A stretch of DNA of 64,000 nucleotides, taken from NCBI RefSeq assembly GCF_000327385.1, contig NW_008709146.1, positions 1,040,927-1,104,926 of the forward strand, in the 5' to 3' direction. The translations under genes were made by a program, and so were the position numbers. The DNA is from Lottia gigantea (Eukaryota; Mollusca; Gastropoda; Lottiidae). Under the pieces are notes generated by a model. That model did not search any database. It was not told the DNA's origin and saw only the letters and a program-made list of their open reading frames with translations. Of this stretch, positions 50,247-62,600 are shown in pieces. How positions within the stretch are numbered: position 1 is the first letter of the stretch; each line of letters begins with the position of its first letter.

Positions 50247-50509
50247 AAACAAGGCAGTAGTGTATTTAGGGGAGGACCATTGGGCATACCCTCCCTCTCC
50301 AGCCTGTGATATATTTTAAGTTAAAGTGAAAATTAAGCCCAGTAAATGCTCAAAATTCATCTCAGGCCAGCTGAAATTCGTTTGCTTCTGGCAGCCTCCA
50401 GACCCCTGGCCTCTAAGGGATTTTGCCCATTGAGCCATGCCTAGGACAAACACCTCTCATTTTTGTCCTCTCCTCAGGTATTTTCTAGATACGCCCCTCA
50501 GAGACAAGG
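50247..50509 (+). mobile_element. hAT-like MITE with 8 bp target duplication
   Basis: The element (50255-50501, 247 bp) starts CAGTAGTGTATTTAGGGG and its right end, reverse-complemented, reads CTGAGGGGCGTATCTAG. These look like decayed forms of the CAGTGGCGTATCTAG-type termini of hAT elements. The flanks AAACAAGG (50247-50254) and AGACAAGG (50502-50509) match at 7 of 8 bases, the expected hAT target duplication. It encodes nothing and is clearly GC-richer than its surroundings. Confidence 0.65.
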
Positions 50510-50514
50510 ACAAG

Positions 50515-53500
50515 AGAACAGATCAACACCAGCACAACATTGACTCATGAAAAACAAAATGTGTTTATCGTAAGAGATCACTAATCAGCATCTATTTGAT
50601 TACATTTCATTCCAAAGATTGAAAGTTAGATATGTATATACACCTGTTCAACTACATATAACCAGTCAATATACATACCATCAAAACATTTGTATGTAAT
50701 CAGCATTGGTGAATAACTGAGGGGGGAATGTTGCTCAACATAACATATCAAATAACTAACCTGTTATTCTTAAAGCTAACTCTAACCTTTTCATTAAACC
50801 AATAACCACTTGTTCTAACATCTTTCACTCACATATCATGTAATCAAGAAATTTGATGCAAAAGAGGTTGGCTAAATATAAATTTCAAAAGTCTTAGATG
50901 CCTATGGGGGATTCAAAAATGCTATTCTTGAGAAAGATTTCCAGCCAACATCCATCCTGCTCTTAAAACAAAAAACTTCTCTCAATTATTACATCACTAC
51001 AAGTCATCAATTTTTCAAGCCAAAGAACAACAGATGCCTCATTAGAGTAAAAATGGTGCAACAATTAAGAGAAGCATGTTGATCCCTTTCATAGAAGTTT
51101 AATTTCCATAAATAGAAGTAAGTAGTACAGATTTAGGTCTTTGAGACAAAAGAGTACCGAAAATACTGAAAGCCTTAGTCTCAATGGCTGTGATACAGGA
51201 AACAGGTATCACCTGATTTGAAAGCTTACTGTACACTAGATCTGTCTATATGTGATCTTCAACCTCTTTCAGTAATTGTCACATGAATGACATCTGGTAT
51301 GTATGACCTCTTCAGAATCCATTTTGGTACAGTTTAAAAATGCTAAATAAAAAATTGTCTCAAATAAAAGGTTATAAAGAGAAAATGACAAGAGATAAAG
51401 AACAATTGAATAATTAAGTTGAATTATCTGTCATTCAATGGTATCATTATATTTACCCTTTCCTGTGTTTCTGATGGCACACTTTTTTTCATTTTGACAT
51501 AGTTTGGTGATTAGTCATACTTATCTTTAACCATTTTGCTATAAAAATAGATATTCATTATCAGCTGACAAAACTGATGAAATGCAAGTCTAAGTTACCA
51601 TCTTTGCTTCCAACAGTGGCATTTGGATAATGCATCTAGGTCCAGTACTGTTTTAAAAAAAAAAAAAAAAAAGCTGTTTTGTGTTGGGGGATATTTCATG
51701 AAAATCTGGCCAAGTTGACAAGCTAGCCTGAATAATGGTTTCTTGCTTCTTTGTTGGAAAAACTTAATAGTTAATTATTGAACTGATGAACTGGAATTTA
51801 ATTTATTTCAATCCTCATATAATGTAATTCCCTTTAAGGGCAATTAAGTCAGCAATTTTTAGTTAAAAATGTGGCCATCTTGTAAGGGAAGTTAACATAC
51901 ATTATTATGTTATTATGGTCTGGTGGTAGGATTTGCTACGAATTCTCTTTCGATAACTGCGTCATTTCTGGTTAACTCTTTCTGGAATTGCAGGAACCAC
52001 AGGCATCCAACGAATAATTAGAATGTCCCAAATACAAGTCAAAAGTGTCCCTGAATACAAAAAAATGGCAAAAAAAACTCTTTACAATCCCTTTAAAATG
52101 ATATATATATGAAGGTACTTCTGCAAAAAATCATTTTTAACTGATAACCTGTGATTTTTAAAAAGGTAAAATGAAATAAATAATGAGAGCTACGAAAACA
52201 CTGAATAAATTTGCTCTTAATGTTTCAATGTCTTCATGAAACTGTTAATGATCTTATTTCACTGCCCATGCAAAAATTATCTTAGCAGACATTGTGAATT
52301 GGAAATAGCCATCAATATTCACATTTATTTTGTTAAAGACCAACTGGTTAGAGAATGATATATAGGAATGGTTGAGATTCTCTATAGAAGTAAATAGGCA
52401 TGAAACATGCTGTCTGTGTTATATTGAAGTCAAATTTGTATGATTTATCATCACAGTTGATCTCCATTTACTACGTCTGCTCACTCATTCAAAAATTTTG
52501 ACCAGTTGCTTCAAGTGCAGCTTCACTTTAAACATATGAAGATGTTGAAAAATGAATACCACAGAAGCATTATAGCTTGTGAACTCTACAAAAGTGATTC
52601 TGAGCTGTCAACCACAGCGACAAAGCTACATCAGGTTCCCAGAAGGGCCAAAAATCCGGTCTCACTAATGATACACATGAAATATCAGGAGATCCTGAAG
52701 CTAACAACAAAAACCTGAGCAAATAAGCATTTCCCTTATGTCAGTCATATTAAAAGTGTTAACAGAGCTATAAAACAGGAAATTATGCAAATATTTCAGA
52801 TGCTATTTTATCATTATTTTCCTTAGACTTGAAGTTGTCAATTTGTTATATTTTATGAATTCTAATTATCAAGCAGAAGACGGATGAACCATAGAACTAA
52901 GAACAGTCATAAGTTGAGAGAATTTACATTCGATGATATGCATTATCAAGACTACACATCTTTTCCAATAAAAAAATTAACATGACAATAAATGGAAGGG
53001 TAATCCCTCAGTTGAACTCAGTAATTTAAAAAATATGTTCTCTAATTTTGTATGGTAGTGATAAGGAATATTTGGAATGTATAATGCTCAATTGACGGTA
53101 GTATTAATGAATGGTTAGGACATATTGCATGTTGAGAGCTTATTACATTGAAGATAAGGGTAATTCTCTTCATTTCTCTCTCATTTTAAAATCATTGATT
53201 GTCAACCACTTAAAACAAAATATCATCAGTTAAAGCAGCTATTGCTACGGAGCTCTTAAAATACCACTTGATCACACCAAACTTAGATAATCATGCATTA
53301 TTAGCAATGTGAATTCTCTAAAAGGAATGAAAAGTTGACGAACCTATTGCTGAGTGGCATCAGGTGTTCTGAAGATTACCGTGTCTCATGAGCAATACCT
53401 GTAACAATACACAGTGGAAATCTAACTCAATAACATTTGAAATCAAGAACAAACTTTCAAGCTTTGTATAATGTAATATTTAGCATTCATATTTTCTGGC

Positions 53501-54157
53501 TTTTACCTGGAAAAAGATATATAATTATATCTATTGACAAATTTGAATACATTTGAAAGTTTACCCCAAGTTAAACCTTTAAAATATAAACAAGTAAATT
53601 GTTGTTTTCCAATTTTTTTCAGCTGTAAAAAAAAGCAAGGATCTATGAAATCAGTACAGATTAAAAGATAATCCATGAGCAACATTCATGGGCAGAGATC
53701 ACATTAAATGATGGAATACAATATTATGATGTACTACTCCAGAGTTTTATTGTACAATGATTAAAAGATGTCTATTCACCGGCATTATATCTTTAATCTT
53801 CCTTCATCTTATTCTAGCACTGATTACCACAAAAACTACAACAGCAGCTTAACTCTATTGATTCTTTCATAAAAACTTCTTGTCATCACTGAATAGATTG
53901 ATATTGAACTTTTAATTTAACATGAAAAACTGCTGCTCAAGTACCAAAAACCAGTTATTGAAATTTTCTAATAACCAACTCCAATTCTAGCATTGATTGC
54001 TATTTTTTTGCTTAATAACCTGAAGGATTTAGTTTTTACTTTCAGTAATGATCAAATTATTCTGTGGTATTGTTGGAAAACTTAATTTAATTTAAAAACT
54101 GAAATGAACTTCAATTCTGCTCATAAAGTTATATGTTTTTCAGGAACTAATGAGCTA
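50515..54157. other. AT-rich non-coding stretch
   Basis: Contains an 18-A run at 51655-51672 and a palindrome at about 51826 (AATTCCCTTTAAGGG). A 70-codon frame at 52506-52718 has no recognised domain. A minus-strand block at 53565-53622 lies between a good acceptor and GTAAAC. None is strong enough to call. Confidence 0.45.
51655..51672 (+). repeat. Poly(A) run, 18 bases
   Basis: An uninterrupted A run. No retrocopy or LINE sequence is visible upstream and no target duplication was found, so it is reported only as a simple repeat. Confidence 0.9.
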
Positions 54158-54400
54158 TTAAAATTATTAGTTTTACCAATCATACTTTAGACACAGGAAC
54201 TTTTTGGCTAAGTCAATCAATAATAGTGTACACAGCTCACCATTGAAATTTGAACCTTTCAAATTCAAGTGAGTCTAGAATTATCTACTTTTGAAAGTTA
54301 AAAAGACGAGTCATCTTTTTATGAGACACTGCAATATATAGAAAACATAAATAGGAAATTTGAAGGAATTATCCCCCCAAATGATGCCTTATCCCTTTAA
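54158..54400 (-). mobile_element. TTAA-flanked MITE, copy D (internally shortened)
   Basis: It runs from TTAA at 54158 to CCTTATCCCTTTAA at 54400. In between, reading as the reverse of copy A, are TTACCAATCATACTTTAG, GTGTACACAGCTCACCATTG and GACGAGTCAT, then GAAGGAATTATCCCCCC. The end at 54158 has lost the AGGGACAG terminus, and about 100 bp of the interior is missing relative to copy A. Confidence 0.75.
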
Positions 54401-54789
54401 ACAAATTGAAAGTTTTCTGCACTTATCTGTTAATAAGGAATCAATAACCTAAACAGTTTGGTTTAGCTAATACCCAATATATATTTAAAAAAATAACAAT
54501 GCATATTATAATAAAATATACCTGAGTGTTGCCTCATTAACTAAGCTTTGATTAATGTAATAAACTAGTTAATGACCATGATGACTAATACAATGATTAA
54601 TATTTCATTAGCTTAATGTTATTACACCATCATATCAAATTGGACTGGCTATATTTTTATTCTCATTATTAATATTTTAAAGTCACCAAGTACAAGTACA
54701 AGTTAAAGTCTATTCACCTGTGGTGTTGAGTTCATAATTGAAAACTCATGCATACACAAATAGTCTATTTGTTTATGTGACAAAATTTG
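54401..54789. other. Short non-coding stretch
   Basis: AT-rich spacer between MITE copy D and the next minisatellite. Nothing is recognised. Confidence 0.5.
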
Positions 54790-55392
54790 CCTGCCTGTCT
54801 TGTCTACCATATAGTAATGTTAAGTAGTATTGTAATTATAAGTGTATAAAGGTTGTGATTGATTAAGACATACAGTGTAATATGTAGTATTGTTTCGTCT
54901 TTCATACAGTGATGTTAACTGGTATTATTAATATAAACGTTGTAATTGATTAAGTCTTCTCTGACATACAGTGATGTTCAGTGGTATTGTAAATTATGAA
55001 TATAATTAGTTTGTAATTAATCAAGTGATCTACAATGTAGTATTGCCCTGTCTAACATACAGTGATGTTAAGTAGTATTGTAATTATTAAGGTAATTAGT
55101 TTGTAATTGATTAAGTGATTACAATGTAGTATGTAGCCCTGTCTGACATACATTGTAATTCATACAATACAAGTAATAAGTTTGTAATTGATCTACAATG
55201 TAATATGTAGATGTAGTATTGCCCAGTCTGACATACAGTGCAAGTCATACAATACAAGTAATAAGTTTGTAATTGATCTACAATGTAATATGTAGATGTA
55301 GTATTGCCCAGTCTGACATACAGTGATGTTAAGTAGTATTGTAATTATAAAGGTAATAAGTTTGTAATTGATTAAGTGATTACAATACAGTC
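54790..55392 (+). repeat. Minisatellite, 62-94 bp unit, about seven copies
   Basis: The landmark CATACAGTGATGTT (or a variant) falls at about 54809, 54903, 54965, 55056, 55147, 55232 and 55318. Units contain TAAGTAGTATTGTAATTAT, AGTTTGTAATTGATTAAG and TACAATGTAGTATGTAG. Two neighbouring units (55147-55317) share an insertion of ATGTAGTATTGCCCAGTCTG, which shows local duplication of already diverged units. Confidence 0.9.
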
Positions 55393-55954
55393 AGTGTGAC
55401 CATTACACCACTCAATATTTCCTCTTATATAATCCACTGTTTTATATTGATTCAAATCAACTTTTCAATAGTTAATCTTCTTACCATACATTTCTTCTAC
55501 TCAGCTCCATGTTTTATTGAGCGTACAGACAGAATAATCAGACAAAAGCTTCTCCTGGATTATTCTCAAATTTTAATAAAAAATACACTCTTTATTACAG
55601 CAATAAATCACTGAAACTTTCAGATGAAACGTAACATTTTCAACAAAGGATTGGACTGGTTGATAAATGGAGAGTTGTCTGTCGGAAATAGACAAGACGG
55701 GCTTCAGGAAAACATATACTTCCATAGACTCAAGTTCATCCTCCTGCTTATTTTATTAATGCCAAAAGTCTGGCCTGACTGTGATATATCATTTAAATAA
55801 TCTGCTTTATGAGCTTTTAAGTCTATGCATTCCAATTTCTTTAAACCAACATTGGACTTACTTTCCTATAGCAATGTCCAATGGACAGAATGTTCTGAAG
55901 AATAGGAGTACAAAGCAGCTTTCTCTGGCCAAAAAAGATTCTTGTTCAGCTTTT

Positions 55955-56135
55955 TGATTTCCAACTGCCAAGGGGTCTTCAACATGCACAGTCTGTAGCA
56001 CACTGAGCCCTCCTACCTTGCATCACTGACAGGGGGAAAATCCAAGGATATAAGTTCTACCTCTGCCAGGGTTGAACCTTGGACTTTGAGGTAAGCGAGC
56101 ACACACCTAACTCACTGAGCCACTGCGGCTCCCAT
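55955..56135 (-). mobile_element. tRNA-derived SINE, internally shortened (copy S4)
   Basis: Read on the minus strand, the tRNA head is the best preserved of the four copies. It has A-box region GCAGTGGCTCAGTGAGTTAG and B-box AAGGTTCAACCCTGG. It continues through CCCCCTGTCAGTGATGC and then jumps directly to CTCAGTGTGCTACAGACTG and a degenerate GTTGAAGACCCCTTGGCAG. The part with the CGAGGCCC motif has been lost. The 3' end fades near 55955 and no target duplication was found. Confidence 0.8.
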
Positions 56136-56139
56136 CTCC

Positions 56140-59100
56140 AGTAGAAGAAAATTGATTAGGATTTGAATATTGATATAACATTTCTTTGCTTCAGGTCTGT
56201 GCTATTTTCAAATCCTTTGTATAAACTAGAACACACAAGTTTTATTACTGTTTCTTACAATAGATAAGTTAAAATAAATGCAATGAAGGAAAGTCCATAT
56301 TGTATGTGGTGACATGCATTACAAAGTTAAGAATACCTTATCAGTTTTATATCTCTAATAATAGAATACAATAGAGGATAAAACATAACTTTATTAATTC
56401 ATTACTGTCAATCAGATATATAATTATTCCAAACAATAGAACCATATTGAATTTCACCAATATTTTATAATTCCATGAAATTTAGTATGCATTATCGGAA
56501 ATTATGCTGATAATAGAAGACAATGGTAATGTATCAGTTACAGGAAACCTATTAGACTTATTATATTCATTGTAATAAAAGGTAATATAAGTAGCGTCAA
56601 ATACAAGTAATACAGATGATTAATTCGGAACAAAATCACAATAAAAACAACCAAATTATTAAAAACATAAATCTTTATTGTTTCACACTGATTGAATCAG
56701 TCTCGAATTTCTTTCATGTAATCATTTCAGACATATGGAATAAATAATTAGAACTTGAAGTCTGAATCCTGAATCATGTTGCATGACAAATAAAGATACT
56801 GTTGCACTCATTAAAATGCATATCGACTATTTTGAGGATTTAAAAGCAGACGCCACATCATATAAACATGATATAGAATCATTTTAATTAGGATACATAT
56901 AGATTTGAGGAAACCTGTAGCCATCTGCATAAAAACATAAAAGATTCCTTCAACATGTACAGATTGCATATTATTTGATGATCAAAATACATATGGTTGA
57001 TCTCACATGTACACGTTTATTTCCTATCTGATCTAATACACATACAGTCCTCTGGAATTTCCTGATATTATTTTTGGCTTTAATTGGTCCTCATGTTGCA
57101 GCAAATCTTCCAAATCTACATTAGTAATGATTGAAATATCTTTAAGTATTTCATTAACAATGTACAAAATGAGAATGCATGACTGAGTATGCCACCAATT
57201 GCCATTCAAATTCAAATTCGTACCCTAGAATACAACCAACATGATCATCACAAAACTGCATTTATCAAACTATTCAAATTTTCAACTATCAAGTGTAGGG
57301 AGTGCCAATGATTAGAAATTGGTCTATCATAGAATGTTCTTTAATAACATTAAAACGACCAATATAGGATTTCATAATATTGAAGAATATATTGCAAGTT
57401 GTCTGGAAAAGATGAAATCCCTGAAGGTCAATCTGTTAAGATGATATTTGGTGCCAGTTCCACACAGTTCTCATTTCCTGTCATTCTCTTCACGTACAGA
57501 TACAACACAAATCAATTTCTCTAACCACATCAAATATTTTCTCATTCATTTTTAATAGATAACAAATTTATTTTTCTCAGACTCTTTACAATATGTAAAA
57601 TTTAAAGAGATGTCAAGTTGACAAACCCCGTTGAAGATTAGTGGGAAAATTGCTGATGTAGAGAAGGGCTCAGATTGTCAACACTGGGCTATTCTAGAAT
57701 GGACTGGTGATGTTATTAGTTGGACCAGTGGTGTTTCTGAATTCACTAGGTGAGAGGACCAAATTGGGGCCACTTAATTATCAATGGGGCTCATAGGTAT
57801 CTCTTTTACTATGTACAGTGATAAACATCCAAAGTGTGAGTGGGAAGCGGTTGGGGGTTCAAAACTGGAGCATGCTGTTTTCTGGGATTCATTGCCCCAC
57901 ACTGGGTAGGATTTTGAGCTGAAAGCAAAGGAATGCAAGCTGACATTGCATAACTCTAGCTGTATTGGGATTGTTAAGTGAACCAAATAATCATCCCTAG
58001 TTTCTAGATTTATAACTCACAAATGATTCTTTAATTGATCATTTTAAACATAACCTAAGTCAAGTTTTAAACTAACTTAAGAAAAAGTGTTTTAATGTCA
58101 TGGTCATGTTGAATTCGGAGTATATTATTGGATTAAAATAAAAACTGCTGAATCTTGATGCTGATAACAGATAAGATTGTTATATCTCTGATGGATTAAA
58201 GATAATGTACTTCTGTCCATATATATAAATAAGGAAGAAATTTGTGGGTTATGTTTTGCAAGAAACAAAAGGGGAGTATTACACCCCATTCATGGATAAC
58301 AATTGTGAATGGTGCCCATTCAGAATAGATATGATGAATTATTTTCAGGAATTATTCCACACCATTTATTTCTATGAATAAAGATAGTAGTGTTACTCTA
58401 TGACATATTGACAATTCCAGTTAAACGTCAATGTCAAATTAATAGAAACAGCCGTCTGTTTTGACAAGGTTTTGTTTTGTAATAATTCTATCTTCTGTCA
58501 AGAAAGCCTGACGGTTTTTTCCTCAATGGCAAGTTTGAATATTGTCCTCGAATATTCTGACAACAGTGTCAGTCAGATGGGTTTTAATGCTGACATAGGT
58601 TTGTCATATAAACATAAGCTAATACTAGCAAGATCATCTCAAAAAGTTTGCATCATTAATTGTTTATACAGACATTTCAATGTGCTTGTTTATTAAATTC
58701 AGAAGTAATTCCAAAACTTTTGGAGTAATTTCATTCCAAGCAGCATTGCTCCAAATTAAATATTAATTTTATTCATATATCTAGAAGACTCAATCTCTGT
58801 AAAAAGGTGTCTATAATATGATAAGAGTTCTAATATATCAAGTAATTTAATAACAATCTGAAGACATTGAAAAAACTCAAGTCTCCCACCTTTTATAGAG
58901 ATTTCATAGTTCAGACAATAACTAGGACCTAGACCAATTATTTCATTCATAACTGATATCTATAATAAATGCCTGCAAGAGTTTCAGAAACCCTGAAACC
59001 AAGAAATGGCTCAATTATTCCATGTTATGCAATGCTTTATTTTGAAAAATATATGTGAGAAATATCTATTCAGATCAGTTAAATTTTAAAGAACTTTTTC

Positions 59101-59535
59101 ATAGAATGAGACACAAAAATCACTTATTCTATATAATAAAATGATATATTTGTACATTATGAATAATATAAATTCAAATTTTTTTCATATGTCATAATAT
59201 ACCCTAGTCTAAATTGTCGAAGCTTGATCTAAATAGGAGGTAGATATAATAGTGTCACACAGACTGATGCATTTAAAAAGCTTTTAGTGGGAAGATTAGG
59301 TAAATGTTACTTATTGTTGTATGTGGTATTTAGTTATTTGATCAGATGAAAGCTCGTAAACTTGGTAGAGCATAAAAGAGTAATCCATTCATTAGAGGAT
59401 ATATCTTATAAATCGGTTTTAAGTGTTGGTCAAACAGTTCATTATGTTGTCAAATTAAGCTTTACTTGTGTGGTAACATTCCTTCTTTAGAAAATACTCC
59501 TAGTTACAATCTTTGAAATATAAGGTTACACACAC
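56140..59535. other. Mostly featureless, one possible terminal exon
   Basis: No repeat family is recognised. On the minus strand, 57224-57033 is open from an acceptor-like TTGTATTCTAG to a TAG (63 codons, including VDLEDLLQHEDQLKPK). AATAAA stands at 57021-57016, just past the stop. A somewhat GC-richer block lies at 57640-57960. Neither can be assigned. Confidence 0.4.
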
Positions 59536-59641
59536 CTGTGATAAGGGTTATTGCTAGAGATCTCGGAAATGGATAAAAAAAATTCCATAATGTGATTTTC
59601 CTTCTTCTGTTCTACTGCAAAAGGCACTTGAGACAGTATTT
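59536..59641 (-). CDS. Candidate internal exon, unrecognised
   Basis: On the minus strand a strong acceptor (GAATTTTTTTCTTTCTACAG, ending at 59642) is followed by 106 nt that are fully open in one frame. They meet a good donor, CACAG|GTGTGT, at 59536/59535. The reading begins ILSQVPFAVEQKKENHIMEF and ends SSNNPYH. It is mixed, charged and not T-rich, unlike most chance frames here. Entry phase is 1 and exit phase is 2. No domain is recognised. The possible terminal exon at 57224-57033 does not match the exit phase, so no gene model is proposed. Confidence 0.25.
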
Positions 59642-62600
59642 CTGTAGAAAGAAAAAAATTCAGCAGCACTTGACACATTGCCTCAGGCCTTATATATCCT
59701 TGGAAAATTTCTTGAGCAACTTTAACATACATGACCAGCCAAGAAAACCATTTCAGATACACACTCCTTTATTGACAATTGAAGAAAGTCTCCTTTATGA
59801 GCTAACCTTTACCAAGAAGGTTGTGGTGGGGTGCTGACACTTGCCACATTTACCAGATGAATAAATACAAACAACACACAAGGTTCATAGCAGGTGAAAA
59901 GATTAGCAACTTCTTTAAGTGGAATTAGCATTCCTGTATTTCGACCACCATACCTCCAATCCCAACACAAACCAAACATCATGCATATTTATAGATATAA
60001 AGGTCAAATGGACATAACTTTCACACCTCAAGATAACCAGAAGAAAACATAATCACCTACTAACAGGACATAAAAACTCTGGTTATTTTTTGTTATGACA
60101 GAGAGGTACTATAATAACCTGTCTATCGGTACAGTATATAGGTATATCATACATAAATAACTCTACAGAACCAATGCATCTCTAATTCATTTCATCTTCA
60201 GAACCCAAAATATTTGATCATGTGAATGAACACTATGAAAATGCAACATATAAAAAGCAGTAGTAACTGACACTTGATGATTCAGGATTTTCTAAATTGT
60301 TTTACCTTTGCAATTTTTACCTTGATCAACCACCTTTACAGCATCATTTTAAGTTCATTTACCGAAATAATTTAATGATTTTCACATGCTACCAACCAAT
60401 AAATATTTCAAACACAGAAAATGTCTGAAATGTTGACTTAGAAACCAAATTCCTAATTGTTTTTATGTTGTTTACAAATGATCAATCTTAAACCTACTCT
60501 ATCAAAACTTGTAGTTATTAAACACATCTTCTACAATAACCTGAAATCTGATGCTGTATACTGGTTAAAAAACTCAACATGCTAATTGTTTTCATTTGAG
60601 TAAAAAGTGTTTTGACGCCATTGGGAGATGAGGAAGTGAAAGAAACAGTAGATTAGTAAAATATTAATTAAACTACTTCCTATTGTTTATACTTCTTAAT
60701 CTACCAACGAACTTATTCTATTATACAGCAAGTAGCGTGGGTACACTTTTATATATAAAATAAAATAATGTTCTGAACTCGTCTCGAAATGTAGACATGA
60801 GATCAAGTTCTACTTGTCAAACTTCAGTAGGGTGGCAGGCTGAAAATAAGTTAGTTTTCTGAAGATTGCAAAGTGTGAAACTCAGAGTAACAACATGTTG
60901 TTTAAAGGTTCTGTTTTAATTTCTATATCGTTCTACAATTGATGTAGTGAGCACTATTCTAACCGTGAAATATTTTATTATTGTAGAATACATTTGAGGT
61001 TAACATCCTATGTTGGAATTACACAAATTGATTTACTGCATGTCATTCTGAATATGCAGGTTTTTTAAAACTTTTGGAATTTCGAACCTACATGTAGTTG
61101 AATTCACTAAATCTAAGGTTTTATTTAGCTTTACCTTATCTAACGTCTGAATTATTGATCAAATTGTAAATTAAGGTTTAACAGTCACTCATTGATGTTG
61201 GATCAAGGACATCCTTGACCAACTTGTAACAAAGATAAAAAGAAAGACAATTTAAGTAGTAACAATTAATAAAGCATTAACCAAGTCATTGGCATTGTAA
61301 AATAAACATTATTACAGAAACTTATATTGAAAACATCTAAAATGACATCTTTAATCTTGTCTGAGTGAATTATAACGTGAATACACTTTCAGAATTCCTT
61401 GCACAAAAAACTAGAAGATATATAGACAAAATAGAAGTTCTACACTCACCATAAAACCTACAAAATCAATAATTAATTGTTTCTTAATGCAAATTGCCAG
61501 GATTTATGATGTCTTTTGCACATTGCCAGTTAGATAAAGTCTCGAATATTAGTAGAGTAGGTCTGTTATTTAACTTGGGACTGTTTAAACTGTCATTCCT
61601 TTAACAATTTACAGAATGAATACTCTTACAGAATTCTTAAAGATCCAAATACATTATTCATTGATGTATGGCCTCAACTGTTATTTACAGCATCATACAA
61701 AGCTTTTTAGACGTAATCTTGCTCTCATCAAAATGCTTCTATTGAAATATTTGAATTCTTGAATAACAGATTAAATTTCTAATGATAAAGACTTTTTTAC
61801 AGTTAAAATGATGTATACGGTAATAACCTTTTCCGACCTTGAGTCAAGTTTATTCAAGAAATACATTAATTTAGATGCAACAAATAAATTTCTATAAAAA
61901 AAAAAAAAAATTGCCAGATAATGTATTTATATGGTTTTAAATATCAAAATAACATTATTAGCGTTCGTAAAAGGTGCTGTGCTGACATAACCAGTAGTCT
62001 GTAGTTTCAAGTTAGATCATCTACTTGAATTTTAATTATCTACTACTAAGCCATTCTCATTATTTATTAATAAGAGTATGTCTTTATATATTAACCTGGG
62101 TTTCTATGACATTATGGTCCTTCTTGAGGTCCTAGTAAATTAATTTAAAGGATACATTATTGATCAAATACCTGTGGTTCTGGTTCTTTTAAAAGACTCG
62201 GAAAAAACCGCTAGATATCATGGTTACTTTTTTATGATGGCATTCAAGTACTCATAAAATATTACTTGGTTTTTATGTCGCCATACATTTTCTCCTATCT
62301 TTATAGTTACATGTTTATGATGGGATTAGACAAGAAGAACACAAACAAGCATTATAAGCATTATACCAATAACACTTGCCTTTCTTCTGATTGGAATTCA
62401 ATAGGGCTTTTGGGGATGCCTTGAGGCAATGACACATAGGTAATAGCATTTCTTTGTCATATGTTTACACCCTTTCAATTTACTAACCAAAAGCATAGTG
62501 GAGATGAAATTTAATTAAAGCTAACCAGAAATGCCAGGGGTCTGTGTATTTCCCATGGATTAATATATTCATAATTTGAACAATACATATCAACTGATCA

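Noticed and set aside
51655-51672. Poly(A) run as the tail of a processed retrocopy
   Set aside because: No coding remnant or SINE/LINE body upstream and no direct repeats around it.
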